Positions 9,195 to 18,135 of a stretch of DNA of 64,000 nucleotides are shown piece by piece; position 1 is the stretch's first letter; every line of letters begins with the position of its first letter. The notes under the pieces are model-generated. The model worked only from the letters and a program-made list of their open reading frames with translations, was not told the DNA's origin and made no database searches. A program made the translations under genes and the position numbers. Origin of the DNA: Desulfobulbaceae bacterium (GTDB taxonomy: Bacteria > Desulfobacterota > Desulfobulbia > Desulfobulbales > SURF-16); assembly GCA_023230525.1 (NCBI GenBank), contig JALNXE010000004.1, positions 1-64,000 of the forward strand, written 5' to 3'.

Positions 9195-10232
9195 GTGGAG
9201 CACACAGGAAAGAACAGTAGTAACAGCATAATCGTCGGTATTGATTTTGGCACATCGCGTACGGCTGTGATGACGAACAGGGGTTATATGGATATCATCC
9301 GTTCCGTAGTGGGCTATCCCAAGGATGTAATCGGCCTCAAGCTTGTCGGCAAGAGCCAGGTGTTCGGTGACGAGGCCCTGAAACACCATTCCGCCCTCAC
9401 GCTTTATTGCCCTCTGGAAGACGGGGTCATCCGTGAGTCAAGCAAAAACGATTATAATGCCGCCTATGAGCTGATGAAGCACGTTGTTGAGCAGGCACGT
9501 CAGGGAAGTACCAGTGATGTCTGCGGGGTGATCGGCGTTCCAGCCCGGGCATCCGTTATCAATAAGGAACTGCTGCTGAAAATTTCCCGGGATCTGATGT
9601 CTGTTTCCGTGGTGGTTTCAGAACCATTCATGGTTGCCTATTCACTGGACAAACTCAATAACTCAATTATTATTGATATCGGCGCCGGCACTGTCGATAT
9701 CTGCGGGATGAAGGGAACCATCCCTTCCCCCAAGGACCAGGTTACCCTGCTGAAAGCCGGCGATTATATAGATGAAAGGTTTGAGTCCCTGATCCGGCAG
9801 CATTATCCGGACGCGCAGGTTACCAAGAATTTTCTGCGGCTCATTAAAGAGCAATACGGGTTTGTCGGAGAGCCGGACGAACCGGTCAAGGTGAGCATGC
9901 GGGTGGGGGGGAAACCCGTGGAGTTGGATATTACCGAAGATCTGCAACTGGTTTGCGAAAGTATTGTGCCGGATATTGTCGAGCATCTGGAAGCCATTAT
10001 CCGGGGATTTGATCCTGAAGACCAGCCGCAGACCCTGTTGAACATCTATCTCGCCGGTGGAGGTTCAAAAATCCGCGGCATTGATGCCCTTATAGCGGCA
10101 CAGCTTCATGAGTATGGAGAGGTGCGGGTAACATGTGTGGCCGATTCTGACTACATCGGCAGTTCCGGTGCCTTGAAAATGGCAACGGAAGTGCCGCCGG
10201 AGTTGTGGGATCAGGTCGGTTTCTTAAGTTGA
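9195..10232 (+). CDS. MamK-like bacterial actin, copy 1
   Basis: 345 residues from a GTG start at 9195, chosen because AGGA lies 8 bases upstream and the actin fold begins within 20 residues; the in-frame ATG at 9090 would add an unrelated leader. Actin-superfamily motifs are complete: phosphate-1 GIDFGTSRTAVM, phosphate-2 IIDIGAGTVDIC, VSEPFMVAY with the expected catalytic Glu, and the adenosine motif LAGGGSKIRG. The stretches RSVVGYPKDVIGLKL and VIGVPARAS are characteristic of MamK, the filament that positions magnetosomes, and distinguish it from MreB and ParM. No magnetosome membrane genes are in the window, so the cellular role is unknown. First of three tightly linked genes. Confidence 0.88.
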   Translation: MEHTGKNSSNSIIVGIDFGTSRTAVMTNRGYMDIIRSVVGYPKDVIGLKLVGKSQVFGDEALKHHSALTLYCPLEDGVIRESSKNDYNAAYELMKHVVEQARQGSTSDVCGVIGVPARASVINKELLLKISRDLMSVSVVVSEPFMVAYSLDKLNNSIIIDIGAGTVDICGMKGTIPSPKDQVTLLKAGDYIDERFESLIRQHYPDAQVTKNFLRLIKEQYGFVGEPDEPVKVSMRVGGKPVELDITEDLQLVCESIVPDIVEHLEAIIRGFDPEDQPQTLLNIYLAGGGSKIRGIDALIAAQLHEYGEVRVTCVADSDYIGSSGALKMATEVPPELWDQVGFLS

Positions 10233-10245
10233 CAAAGAGTACTAT

Positions 10246-10740
10246 ATGGATTTTCTGATCTGGTTTTTATTCCTTGCGTTAGGCGCTGCCATCGGCAGCG
10301 GAACTGCCGCCTATCTCCTGCGCAACAGAGGCAAACAGGAAAGTGAACAGGCGAAAAACGGCTACGAAGAACAGGTGAATTCTTTGAACAGCCAGCTTCG
10401 TGATGTTAAGGCGAAAATGGAAAGCGTGCGTGATGAAAGCAAGCGCTACTGGGATGAGTTGCAGTTCGAAAAAAAACAACGCCAGGAAGTTGAGGAGAAA
10501 ATAAAAGTGATCCCCGGCCTTGAATCCATGTTGCAGGAAAAGAAGCGGCAGGCGGCGGAGCTGACTGAGGAGAATACCGGGTTAAAAAAATCACTGGCCG
10601 AAGTCGAAAAGGAACTCGTTGAGGAACGCCGTTCTTTTCAGGACAGCCTTATCTTTGTCCAGGGCAGCCATTATCTGCCGGCCGGCGTTGTGCGTAACAT
10701 GATGCGCCAGCAGGGGAGTTCTGATGAATCAGCCGAATAA
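10246..10740 (+). CDS. membrane-anchored coiled-coil protein between the two actins
   Basis: 164 residues. A single N-terminal membrane helix (residues 4-24, FLIWFLFLALGAAIGSGTAA) is followed by a charged region of about 100 residues (35-140) rich in Glu, Lys, Gln and Leu with heptad character, predicted coiled coil, and a short non-coiled tail (GSHYLPAGVVRNMM). No known family recognised. Sitting 13 bases after the first MamK-like gene and about 100 before the second, it is a natural candidate for a membrane tether or regulator of the filaments, by analogy with coiled-coil partners encoded beside mamK in magnetotactic bacteria. That role is inference. Confidence 0.8.
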   Translation: MDFLIWFLFLALGAAIGSGTAAYLLRNRGKQESEQAKNGYEEQVNSLNSQLRDVKAKMESVRDESKRYWDELQFEKKQRQEVEEKIKVIPGLESMLQEKKRQAAELTEENTGLKKSLAEVEKELVEERRSFQDSLIFVQGSHYLPAGVVRNMMRQQGSSDESAE

Positions 10741-10837
10741 GGGTTCTGTCACCCCTTTAAGTCGGTGACTTTGGTTTTACGTTTTTTGTTTTGCCGCTTT
10801 ACTGTGGGAGAATTAAATTTCAAAAAGGTAATGATAT

Positions 10838-11905
10838 ATGGAAATCCAGCAGCAGAATCCTCGGGAAACAGCGCATCATATGCAGAATCAGCTTCTTGTC
10901 GGCATAGATCTGGGAACATGCCGCACAGCGGTCATGTCCAACCGCGGTGCCAGGATTATGGTCAGGTCCGTTGTCGGCTATCCCAAGGATGTCATCAGTG
11001 AGAGGATGGTCGGCAAAGGGCCGATTATCGGCCAGGATGCTATCCGGAAGCGCAGCTTCCTGGATCTCTGCTATCCACTGGCTGACGGGGTCATCCGTGA
11101 GGCCAGCGAACGGGACTACGATGCCGCCTATGAGCTGATAAGGTACGTTGTCGGCATGGCAAAGCAGGGGGCGGAATCTCCGGTGAGCGGCATAATCGGG
11201 GTGCCGGCCCGCGCTTCGGTCATGAATAAGGAACTTCTGCTTGATATCGCCAAGGAGGTCATGTCGGTGGCCCTGGTTGTTTCCGAGCCCTTCATGGTGG
11301 CCTATCAGCTTGGCAAACTGAGTAATTGCATCGTGATTGATATCGGTGCCGGCACGGTTGACATCTGCGGCATGAAAGGGACCGTACCCACGGCTGATGA
11401 TCAGGTTACCTTTCTCAAAGGTGGGGATTTTATCGATGAGCGGCTGCAGGCCTCCATTGCCCGGCATTATCCGGGAGTACAGATCACCGAGTCTATTGCC
11501 TGCGCGATAAAGGAAGCCCATGCCTTTGTCGGTCAGCCCCAGGCGCCGGTGATAGCCAAACTGCGAATGGAAGGCAAGCCGGTTGAGTTTGATGTCACGG
11601 AAGATGTGAGTTCAGTGTGTGAAATTATTGTTCCTGACATTGTTGAACAGCTCGAGACCCTGGTTATGAAATTTGATCCGGAAGACCAGGAAGAGGCGCT
11701 GAAAAATATTATTCTCGCCGGAGGCGGGTCCCGGATAAGAGGACTGGACCGGATGATTGCCCTTCAGATGAAGGAATATGGCGAGGTAGCTGTCACCTGC
11801 GTCGATGACCCGGAATTTATCGGCAGTGCCGGGGCCTTGAAACTTGCCACTGAGATCCCCTCCGAGAAATGGCCTGAAATCGGGGTTATGTTCGGAGCGG
11901 ATTAG
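10838..11905 (+). CDS. MamK-like bacterial actin, copy 2
   Basis: 355 residues, roughly 60% identical by eye to copy 1 over its whole length. All nucleotide-binding motifs are present: GIDLGTCRTAVM (Cys where copy 1 and most MamKs have Ser), VIDIGAGTVDIC, VSEPFMVAY and LAGGGSRIRG. The MamK signatures RSVVGYPKDVI and GVPARAS are conserved. The N-terminal 18 residues differ from copy 1. The gene ends at a good terminator, so the unit is probably actin-1, coiled coil, actin-2. Two diverged actins may co-polymerise or form separate filaments; nothing in the sequence decides this. Confidence 0.88.
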   Translation: MEIQQQNPRETAHHMQNQLLVGIDLGTCRTAVMSNRGARIMVRSVVGYPKDVISERMVGKGPIIGQDAIRKRSFLDLCYPLADGVIREASERDYDAAYELIRYVVGMAKQGAESPVSGIIGVPARASVMNKELLLDIAKEVMSVALVVSEPFMVAYQLGKLSNCIVIDIGAGTVDICGMKGTVPTADDQVTFLKGGDFIDERLQASIARHYPGVQITESIACAIKEAHAFVGQPQAPVIAKLRMEGKPVEFDVTEDVSSVCEIIVPDIVEQLETLVMKFDPEDQEEALKNIILAGGGSRIRGLDRMIALQMKEYGEVAVTCVDDPEFIGSAGALKLATEIPSEKWPEIGVMFGAD

Positions 11906-11946
11906 CCGGGAAACCTGCCAGGGAAGTTCTGTTGTTTCCTCATAAC

Positions 11947-11975
11947 GTTTCCCCGCGGTTTGGGAAACTTTTTTT
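11947..11975 (+). terminator. rho-independent terminator after the actin genes
   Basis: Stem GTTTCCC (11947-11953) and GGGAAAC (11962-11968) with an 8-base loop, followed by seven T. Confidence 0.82.
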
Positions 11976-12019
11976 CTGCAGCGTGCTGGTTGCGTCTTTA
12001 TCCCCGGAGGGTAAAAAAA

Positions 12020-12123
12020 CGGAACTGAATTTTTGTGGCGATAAGTCGAGAAGTTATCATACCCTGTCTGGCTGCCGAGATGGTTTTTGCCCTCAAGCGG
12101 CATAAATATGGACAGGCAAATGT
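12020..12123 (+). repeat. dispersed intergenic repeat family A, copy 1
   Basis: About 100 bases resembling copies at 13551 and 43638, all in the same orientation. Shared landmarks are AATTTTTGTGGCGATAA, AAGTTATC, CTGTCTGGCTG, AGATGGTTTTT and a distal GACAGGCAAAT. This copy lacks the 5' GATGGCTTC segment of the other two. It lies directly upstream of the Usp gene and covers its alternative start codons. Confidence 0.6.
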
Positions 12124-12164
12124 TGGCGGTAAATGAACAGTTAACAAATGATCAGGTTGGCGGC

Positions 12165-13094
12165 ATGAAGAAAAAGATACTGGTAGCTGTTGATGGCTCG
12201 TACTGCTCACTTAATGAGATTCATTATTTAAGTAAACTGTTCGCCGGACATGACGATATTGCCATTCATCTGATCACGATTGTTTCAGGTTCCTTGCCTC
12301 CCAGTTCGGAATGGCTGGATGAAGAGGATAAAATGAACATGCTCTCGCCTGAGGCGAGAAAAAAAATCAATCTGGCCAAAAAACATCTGCGGGAAGAGGC
12401 GGCATTTCTTACCCATCATGGCCTGAAAGAAGATCAGGTATCCTCTGATATGCAGCTCTCCCGGGCCGGAATCGCCAATGATCTCATTGTGGAAATGCAG
12501 AAGGGAACCTATGATGCCCTGGTGATCGCCAGAAGAGGGCTCGGCAAACTCCAGGAACTCGTCCTGGGAAGCGTTACTACCACTATTCTGGAAAAATGTT
12601 TCAACGTGCCGATCTGGATTATTGACGGGGAAATTGATTCCCGCAGGTTCCTGGTTCCGGTTGACGGATCGTGGAGAACCCTGAAAGCAGTAGACCATTT
12701 AAGTTTTATGCTTGCAAATGTCCCGGACGTCGAGATAGCTCTCTTTCACTCTCTTTCATGGCTTACCCCCAAAAAAATACTCGATTTAGACAAGTTCTGT
12801 GATATCTGGGGGGGAAAGTGGTGTGATACGCATCTCAGCGGTCCTGATGCCATTTTCAGTGGTCCTGAACAGCTGTTACGAGAAAACGGCTTTGACATGA
12901 CAAAGGTGATCAGGATAGAGGAAAGCAGGGGGCCGGTGGCGGCGCTTGATATCATGCTTGAGCTGCGCGACAACAAATATGGGACAATTGTTATGGGCAG
13001 GCGTGGGCCGGATGAGCCCAAGGGGATTTTCGGCGGCGTGCCAGGCCAGGTGTTGCGCACGGTGAACGGGGTTGCCGTATGGCTGGTGAATTAA
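12165..13094 (+). CDS. tandem-domain universal stress protein
   Basis: 309 residues from the ATG at 12165 (MKKKILVAVDGSY), preferred because the Usp fold starts there; an upstream in-frame ATG at 12108 falls in the repeat. Two Usp domains are present: residues 1-155 with ILVAVDGS and a C-terminal VIARRGLGKLQELVLGS nucleotide-loop-like segment, and residues 160-309 with FLVPVDGS and VMGRRGPDEPKGIFGG. Tandem Usp proteins are cytosolic ATP-binding stress-response proteins with no defined reaction. It has its own spacing from the actin operon, whose terminator lies between. Confidence 0.88.
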   Translation: MKKKILVAVDGSYCSLNEIHYLSKLFAGHDDIAIHLITIVSGSLPPSSEWLDEEDKMNMLSPEARKKINLAKKHLREEAAFLTHHGLKEDQVSSDMQLSRAGIANDLIVEMQKGTYDALVIARRGLGKLQELVLGSVTTTILEKCFNVPIWIIDGEIDSRRFLVPVDGSWRTLKAVDHLSFMLANVPDVEIALFHSLSWLTPKKILDLDKFCDIWGGKWCDTHLSGPDAIFSGPEQLLRENGFDMTKVIRIEESRGPVAALDIMLELRDNKYGTIVMGRRGPDEPKGIFGGVPGQVLRTVNGVAVWLVN

Positions 13095-13550
13095 GCCGGC
13101 GACCGCGGATTTTGTATTTGTTTCTTGCTGCTCTTTTTTGTTGCCGTGCCCAGACAATGAATTGATAGCACGGTTTTTTGCCGTTGTTTTTTTCTTGGCT
13201 GTCGGTGGCCTAATCGGTTGCCTCATCATTACTTGCCATCCTTATTGGCCATGTCTGAGTTGTTTTTTCAGGAACTGTCCTCAGCCCAAGTCTCCCGCCG
13301 CCTTAAAAAATACTCGCTACCTTCAAGACAACCTTGTTAAAAAAAATAGGTGAAATAACCCACTATGTTGTCTGGTAGGCGATTATCCGGGGCATATCAC
13401 CACCGCAGGCAACAGGCTTATCACACCAATATGATGGTGTATGCCTAACCATCTGGAATAAAAGTAAATTTAAATTCCTTGCACCTATCTTGCAATTGGA
13501 TTAAATATTGCATATAATAGAAACAGTTTTCTCTATTGATCGCAATGAAA
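13095..13550. other. intergenic region without a convincing gene
   Basis: The gap between the Usp and PilZ genes. A short Cys- and Phe-rich open frame at 13138-13353 has no ribosome binding site and no recognisable features, so it is not called. AT-rich sequence precedes the repeat copy at 13551. Confidence 0.6.
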
Positions 13551-13677
13551 ATTGATGGCTTCGTAAAAAGTCCCGGCACCTAATTTTTGTGACGATAAAT
13601 CAGAAAGTTATCTTACACTGTAGGCTGTTGAGAGGGTTTTCACCCGCACGGGGAAAAATACGAGACAGTCAAAATTA
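13551..13677 (+). repeat. dispersed intergenic repeat family A, copy 2
   Basis: The fullest copy: it begins TTGATGGCTTCGTAAAAAG, continues CCCGGCACCTAATTTTTGTG, AAAGTTATCTTACACTGTAG, GAGGGTTTTCAC and ends CGAGACAGTCAAAATT. It is immediately upstream of the PilZ gene. Compare 12020-12123 and 43638-43750. Confidence 0.7.
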
Positions 13678-13714
13678 ACTGCTGCAAGAACTCATATTTT
13701 CAGTGAGGTGAAAG

Positions 13715-14074
13715 ATGGACATGACTGATGAACAAAGGACGCATAAACGTTTCAAGGCACCGGTCGGGACGGTAATGTATACAACCGACAGCATGAGACA
13801 GATAGTTGACATCGGCATCGGCGGGTTTTCTCTTAATCTCAAGCATCTCGACAGAGAGGTGTTCGCGCAGAAGAAAACTGTCGATCTCCTGCTGGGGGGC
13901 ACTCTTTTGCGGGAAGTTCCTGTCACCGTCGCCTGGGATGACCAAGCTTCGTCTCCTGGGAAAGATGCTGCCCATATGAGCAATGTTGTCGGAGTGAAAT
14001 TTGAAAATCTGACAGAACAGCAACGGGTTCTGATCGATGATTTCATCTCGCGGCATATAGCCGGGAACGCCTAA
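13715..14074 (+). CDS. PilZ domain protein
   Basis: 119 residues forming a single PilZ domain. The first c-di-GMP contact motif RxxxR is present (R8-T-H-K-R12), and the second (D/N)xSxxG appears as DIGIGG at 32-37 with Gly in place of Ser, so ligand binding may be weakened. A role as a c-di-GMP receptor in motility, adhesion or biofilm control is the family expectation. An AG-rich stretch (GTGAGGTGAAAG) precedes the ATG. It stands alone, converging with the DUF4080 gene. Confidence 0.85.
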   Translation: MDMTDEQRTHKRFKAPVGTVMYTTDSMRQIVDIGIGGFSLNLKHLDREVFAQKKTVDLLLGGTLLREVPVTVAWDDQASSPGKDAAHMSNVVGVKFENLTEQQRVLIDDFISRHIAGNA

Positions 14075-14239
14075 TCAATTTCAGCTTTTGGGACTGATTC
14101 AGCTGTTTTTTTGATGGGGGTGAATACGTTTTGCTCCGACCTGGTTGTCGAGGCAGTGATGACAAGTTCTCGCCCATAAAGCAGTTGACCAAAGGAGATA
14201 GTTTTTCTGTGGACTTGCATCTCCCGGCCGACTCAGTTT

Positions 14240-15931
14240 TTATAGGTCCACAGGCTCCAGGTGCCCGGCCGAGCGGCAAAGCAGTACCACTTTATGCAAT
14301 TCCAATAGAGCGTTCTCCTTTTCGTTAAGAAAACAGAGAACGCCTTCCTCTCCTTTGGTCAGTTCCAGCTCGTGCAGAGTTTCACCGGAAAATCTTACAA
14401 ATAGTGATTGTTTAAAAAAATTACTTCTGCTGACACTGTTGTAAAAAGGGGGCAACTCCTGGGGAAGTTCTCGCCAGAGTTGGTCTTTCGTCTGTTTTAA
14501 TACCTGCGGGCCGAGGTGATCGGGAAGAAAACGATGGCCGCTGCGCAGCCAGTCGTAAATGAGGAGTTCCTGCAGTAATCCCCTCTCCGGTTCATCCCGG
14601 ATGAAATCAGCAAGGATCTCGCTCATCAACAGTTGGGTCTTTGCCCTGTTGAAGAAGTGGTGTTTCCTGCATGATTCAAGAAGTTCCAGAAAAAACTGGA
14701 AACCGTTCTGATCATTTCGCTGTAAAAATCCGAAAAAGGCTCTGAAATAACGGTTGTTGTAGAAAGCCTCGACACATTCACCAAACCAGAAAAGCTCAGC
14801 CAATTCATCATGGGACAGCCAGGCGGTGGACAGGACTTCATAGGGAGGATAGCTGCAATGCTGGATGGAGAACTCGGCCAGTTGCCCGCTGAGAGGGGTG
14901 TGGGGCAGCACTTTTAACAGACCCATCTGGATATAATGGGGGCCGATTGCAAAGATATCGTTAAAGGATTTTCCGAACGAGGCAAATGTCTCAAAGGGGA
15001 GGCCGAGAATAAGATCCACATGCAGATGGATGGTATTCAGCTGCACCAGGCGTTTAATGTTGTCAAGCGATGAGCGGATGCTGCTTTTGCGGCTGATGGC
15101 GGCAAGGGTCTCCGCATGGGTCGATTGAATGCCGATCTCAAACTGAAAAAGTTGTGGCGGGATGGTTTGCAGAAACGCAAACATCTCCTCGGAAAAGAGG
15201 TCCGGGGCTATCTCAAAATGAAAAGTGGTCCCAGGGGATTCAGCTTGCAGAAATTGCCAGATCTCCAGCGCTCTTTTGCCGGATGCGTTGAATGTTCTAT
15301 CGACAAAGCGCAGGCTTAAAGGTTTATGGGCGAGGATCTCGGTAAGTTCCTGGCGGACCTGCGGTATGTTCTTGTAACGGACTCCGGGTTCCAGTGAAGA
15401 GATGCAGTAACTGCACGAAAAAGGGCATCCCCTGGATGATTCGTAGTATATATGGCGGTTGGCAAGCTGGTCTTTGAAGTCGTCGGCGGTAAAGGGGGAA
15501 GCAAATTGTCCGGATCTGGCGCCATGGTAACTTGGACGGAGCGAACCATTTTTGAGGTCAGTATAAAAGGAGCGGTTTATTCCTTCGATTTCACCGCTGA
15601 CCACGACACATCCTGCCGGAAGTTCGGCCGTATTGAAAGCAATCGCCTGGGGGCCGCCGAGAATAAGATGCGAAAATGGTTGAATTATGGCAAGATCATT
15701 TATTATTCTTTTAATGATATTGGCGTTCCAGATATAAACCGAGAAAAAAAATGCGTCAGCCGCGAATGAGCTGATCTGCATCAGGGTTGGATAATAGGGA
15801 TCATTGATGGTAAATTGATTGATGTTTACAGCAACCTCATCTATATTCTTAAAGAGTTCTTGTCGCAGATAGAAAAGACTCAGGCAGGAGTGGGTGAATC
15901 TGCAGTTAAAGCCGATCAGGGAGAATTTCAT
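14240..15931 (-). CDS. B12-binding radical SAM protein, DUF4080 family
   Basis: 563 residues. The N-terminal 130 residues form a B12-binding-type Rossmann domain (MKFSLIGFNCRFTHSCLSL, then LILGGPQA). A radical SAM domain with cluster motif RGCPFSCSYC (CxxxCxxC) lies near residues 165-175, with the typical downstream FVDRTFN and LILGLPFE strands. The C-terminal 180 residues match the DUF4080 extension. The substrate is unknown. It is divergent from the Mla operon, with a 9-bp dyad in the shared upstream region. Confidence 0.9.
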   Translation of the reverse strand: MKFSLIGFNCRFTHSCLSLFYLRQELFKNIDEVAVNINQFTINDPYYPTLMQISSFAADAFFFSVYIWNANIIKRIINDLAIIQPFSHLILGGPQAIAFNTAELPAGCVVVSGEIEGINRSFYTDLKNGSLRPSYHGARSGQFASPFTADDFKDQLANRHIYYESSRGCPFSCSYCISSLEPGVRYKNIPQVRQELTEILAHKPLSLRFVDRTFNASGKRALEIWQFLQAESPGTTFHFEIAPDLFSEEMFAFLQTIPPQLFQFEIGIQSTHAETLAAISRKSSIRSSLDNIKRLVQLNTIHLHVDLILGLPFETFASFGKSFNDIFAIGPHYIQMGLLKVLPHTPLSGQLAEFSIQHCSYPPYEVLSTAWLSHDELAELFWFGECVEAFYNNRYFRAFFGFLQRNDQNGFQFFLELLESCRKHHFFNRAKTQLLMSEILADFIRDEPERGLLQELLIYDWLRSGHRFLPDHLGPQVLKQTKDQLWRELPQELPPFYNSVSRSNFFKQSLFVRFSGETLHELELTKGEEGVLCFLNEKENALLELHKVVLLCRSAGHLEPVDL

Positions 15932-16012
15932 AAGCCGGTTTTCTGTGGGCTAACATTTTGATTTGATAAATATTTTTCTGGTGGTGTCCAGCGTACCGAG
16001 AACGAAGAAATA

Positions 16013-16050
16013 CTTGACAGTTATTATTAAAACATTTTAAGACTGTCAAG
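16013..16050. promoter_or_regulatory. perfect 9-bp dyad containing TTGACA on both strands
   Basis: CTTGACAGT (16013-16021) and its exact reverse complement ACTGTCAAG (16042-16050) are separated by 20 AT-rich bases, between the divergent DUF4080 and mlaE genes. Each arm contains a consensus -35 hexamer, so it may be a divergent promoter pair or an operator. Tentative. Confidence 0.45.
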
Positions 16051-16130
16051 TGGATTACGTTTTTCTTAAAAAAAGGTATTTTCAATCAATCGCAATTCCT
16101 GCGATTTAATAATATTTTTCGAAAAAAATA

Positions 16131-16919
16131 ATGATTTCTTTCATAACCAAGCTCGGAGATTCTTTTCTCTATATGGTCCGGGACCTGGGACGGATGGGGC
16201 TTTTCCTGTTTTCTGCCCTGCTGGCAATCTTTTCCCGTCCCTTCCGCTTCCGGGAGACCGTGCGGCAGATTCGCATTATCGGGGCAAATTCATTTGCCGT
16301 GATCTTCTTCATATCCATTTTTACCGGCATGGTACTTGGCCTGCAGGGCTACTATACCTTACGGAAATTCGGCTCGGAAGGCATGCTTGGTTCCGCGGTG
16401 GCCTTGAGTCTGATCCGTGAACTCGGGCCTGTTCTCACCGCCCTTATGGTTACAGGCCGGGCCGGTTCAGCCATGTGTGCCGAGATCGGCATCATGCGCA
16501 ATAGCGAACAGATTGATGCCCTGGAGTGCATGGTTATCAGCCCTTTCCGCTATCTCATCACCCCGAAATTTCTCGCAACAATCATCTCGCTTCCTATCCT
16601 GACGCAGTTTTTCAATGTTATCGGCATAGCCGGCGGTTATCTGGCCGGAGTCGTCCTGCTGGGGGTAAACCCGGGGGCCTTTTATAACGGCATTGTACAG
16701 AGTGTGGTCAATCAGGACATCAATCTCGGTATCGTCAAATCCTTTGTTTTTGCCCTGCTGGTGGTCTGGATCTGTACCGGAAGAGGGTATTTTGTGCATA
16801 TCCTGCGTAACGCGGGTTTCGGTGCCGAAGGTGTCAGCCGGGCTACAACCCAGGCCGTGGTGCTTTCCTCCATCGCAGTATTGATCTGGGATTATCTGAT
16901 TACGGCGATCATGCTATGA
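16131..16919 (+). CDS. mlaE: MlaE-type ABC transporter permease
   Basis: 262 residues, inner-membrane permease of the Mla (maintenance of lipid asymmetry) transporter that moves phospholipids between inner and outer membranes. Hydrophobic segments and the conserved signatures SIFTGMVLGLQGYY, SLIRELGPVLTALMVTGRAGS and the glutamate-containing AEIGIMRNSEQIDAL are plain. It begins the operon mlaE-F-D-C-A-C2 and overlaps mlaF by 4 bp. No STAS-domain mlaB is present in the cluster. Confidence 0.95.
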   Translation: MISFITKLGDSFLYMVRDLGRMGLFLFSALLAIFSRPFRFRETVRQIRIIGANSFAVIFFISIFTGMVLGLQGYYTLRKFGSEGMLGSAVALSLIRELGPVLTALMVTGRAGSAMCAEIGIMRNSEQIDALECMVISPFRYLITPKFLATIISLPILTQFFNVIGIAGGYLAGVVLLGVNPGAFYNGIVQSVVNQDINLGIVKSFVFALLVVWICTGRGYFVHILRNAGFGAEGVSRATTQAVVLSSIAVLIWDYLITAIML

Positions 16920-17692
16920 GTCCGGCGATAATCGAATTCCATAACGTGGTCAAGTCATTCGGCAAACAGCGGGTGCTGGACGATGTATCAGTTTCCTTCG
17001 AGTCCGGTAAGACGACGGTGATTGCCGGCGGAAGCGGCCAGGGGAAAAGTGTCACGTTAAAGCTTATCCTTGGCCTGCTCTCTCCGGATGCCGGTGAAAT
17101 TTTGGTGAACGGCCGAGACATCATCCGGATGAAACAGCGGGAATTAAACAAAATCAGGGAGAAATTCGGGGTATTGTTCCAGGGCTCCGCACTCCTTGAC
17201 TCAATGACCGTTTTTGAAAATGTGGCCCTGCCTTTGAAGGAAAGGACAAAATACAAAGGCCAGGAAATCACCCAACGGGTCAGACAGATGCTTGCCCAGT
17301 TTAATCTGGAGGATCATGAAGATAAATTTCCCGCTCAACTCAGCGGCGGGATGAAAAAGAGGGTAGGCCTGGCCAGGGCATTGATGCTGCAGCCGGATAT
17401 CATGCTCTTTGATGAACCGACAACAGGTCTCGATCCCCAGATAACCATGGATATCTACCGGCTTTTTTTTAAGAGTCAGAAGCAGTTCGGCTATACGTCG
17501 ATCATTGTCAGCCATGATATTCCCAAGGTGTTTAATCTGGCAGATCAGGTTGTTTTGTTGAATAAAGGGAAAATGGTGACTTTTTCAAGCCCTGAAGATA
17601 TTCCCTTAAGCAGCGACCCGCAGATTGTTTCCTTTGCCACCGAGACCATGGGGCATATCTACTCAAGCAGAAAGATGGAACATAACATATGA
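16916..17692 (+). CDS. mlaF: MlaF ABC transporter ATP-binding protein
   Basis: 258 residues. ATPase of the Mla lipid transporter. Walker A GGSGQGKS (about 37-44), Q-loop in VLFQGSALLDSMTV, ABC signature LSGGMKKRVGLARAL and Walker B IMLFDEPTTGLDP are all present, followed by the switch His in IIVSHD. It overlaps mlaE and mlaD by four bases each, so translation is coupled across the three. Confidence 0.96.
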   Translation: MSPAIIEFHNVVKSFGKQRVLDDVSVSFESGKTTVIAGGSGQGKSVTLKLILGLLSPDAGEILVNGRDIIRMKQRELNKIREKFGVLFQGSALLDSMTVFENVALPLKERTKYKGQEITQRVRQMLAQFNLEDHEDKFPAQLSGGMKKRVGLARALMLQPDIMLFDEPTTGLDPQITMDIYRLFFKSQKQFGYTSIIVSHDIPKVFNLADQVVLLNKGKMVTFSSPEDIPLSSDPQIVSFATETMGHIYSSRKMEHNI

Positions 17693-18135
17693 AAAAAACC
17701 AACATTGAATTTGTTGTGGGGGTATTTCTGATCCTCGGTTTTCTCGCCTTTGCCTATATTTCATTGCAGTTCGGCGAATTTTCAATTTTTACCCGAGGGC
17801 AGAATTATACCTTGTTAGCCGATTTTGATAACGTATCAGGACTGAAAAAAGGGGCGGAGGTCACCATTGCCGGGGTCAGCGTGGGAACAGTCTCGAACAT
17901 CCGGCTGACCAAAGAACAGCGGGCGGAGGTTTCGCTCTATCTTGCCAATGATGTCGAGATCACGGAAGATGCCATTGCCTCCATCAAGACTCAAGGTATT
18001 ATCGGTGACAAGTATATCCGTATCAGCCAAGGCGGGTCAGCGACCTATCTCAAGGAGGGGGGGATGATCATGGATACGGAATCCGCCGTTGACCTCGAAG
18101 AGTTGATCAGCAAATATATATTTGGTAAAGTGTAA
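17689..18135 (+). CDS. mlaD: MlaD family MCE-domain lipid-binding protein
   Basis: 148 residues. One N-terminal membrane helix (about 7-26) and a single periplasmic MCE domain (about 38-118, LLADFDNVSGLKKGAEVTIA). The protein forms a hexameric ring on MlaE through which lipids pass. The C-terminal region VDLEELISKYIFGKV matches the short MlaD tail. Start overlaps mlaF. Confidence 0.94.
   Translation: MKKTNIEFVVGVFLILGFLAFAYISLQFGEFSIFTRGQNYTLLADFDNVSGLKKGAEVTIAGVSVGTVSNIRLTKEQRAEVSLYLANDVEITEDAIASIKTQGIIGDKYIRISQGGSATYLKEGGMIMDTESAVDLEELISKYIFGKV

Noticed and set aside
9090..11905. A magnetosome gene island
   Set aside because: Only MamK-like actins are present; flanking genes are radical SAM, Usp and PilZ proteins, with none of the magnetosome membrane genes.
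13138..13353. 71-residue open frame between Usp and PilZ genes
   Set aside because: No ribosome binding site, odd Cys/Phe-rich composition and no similarity recognised.
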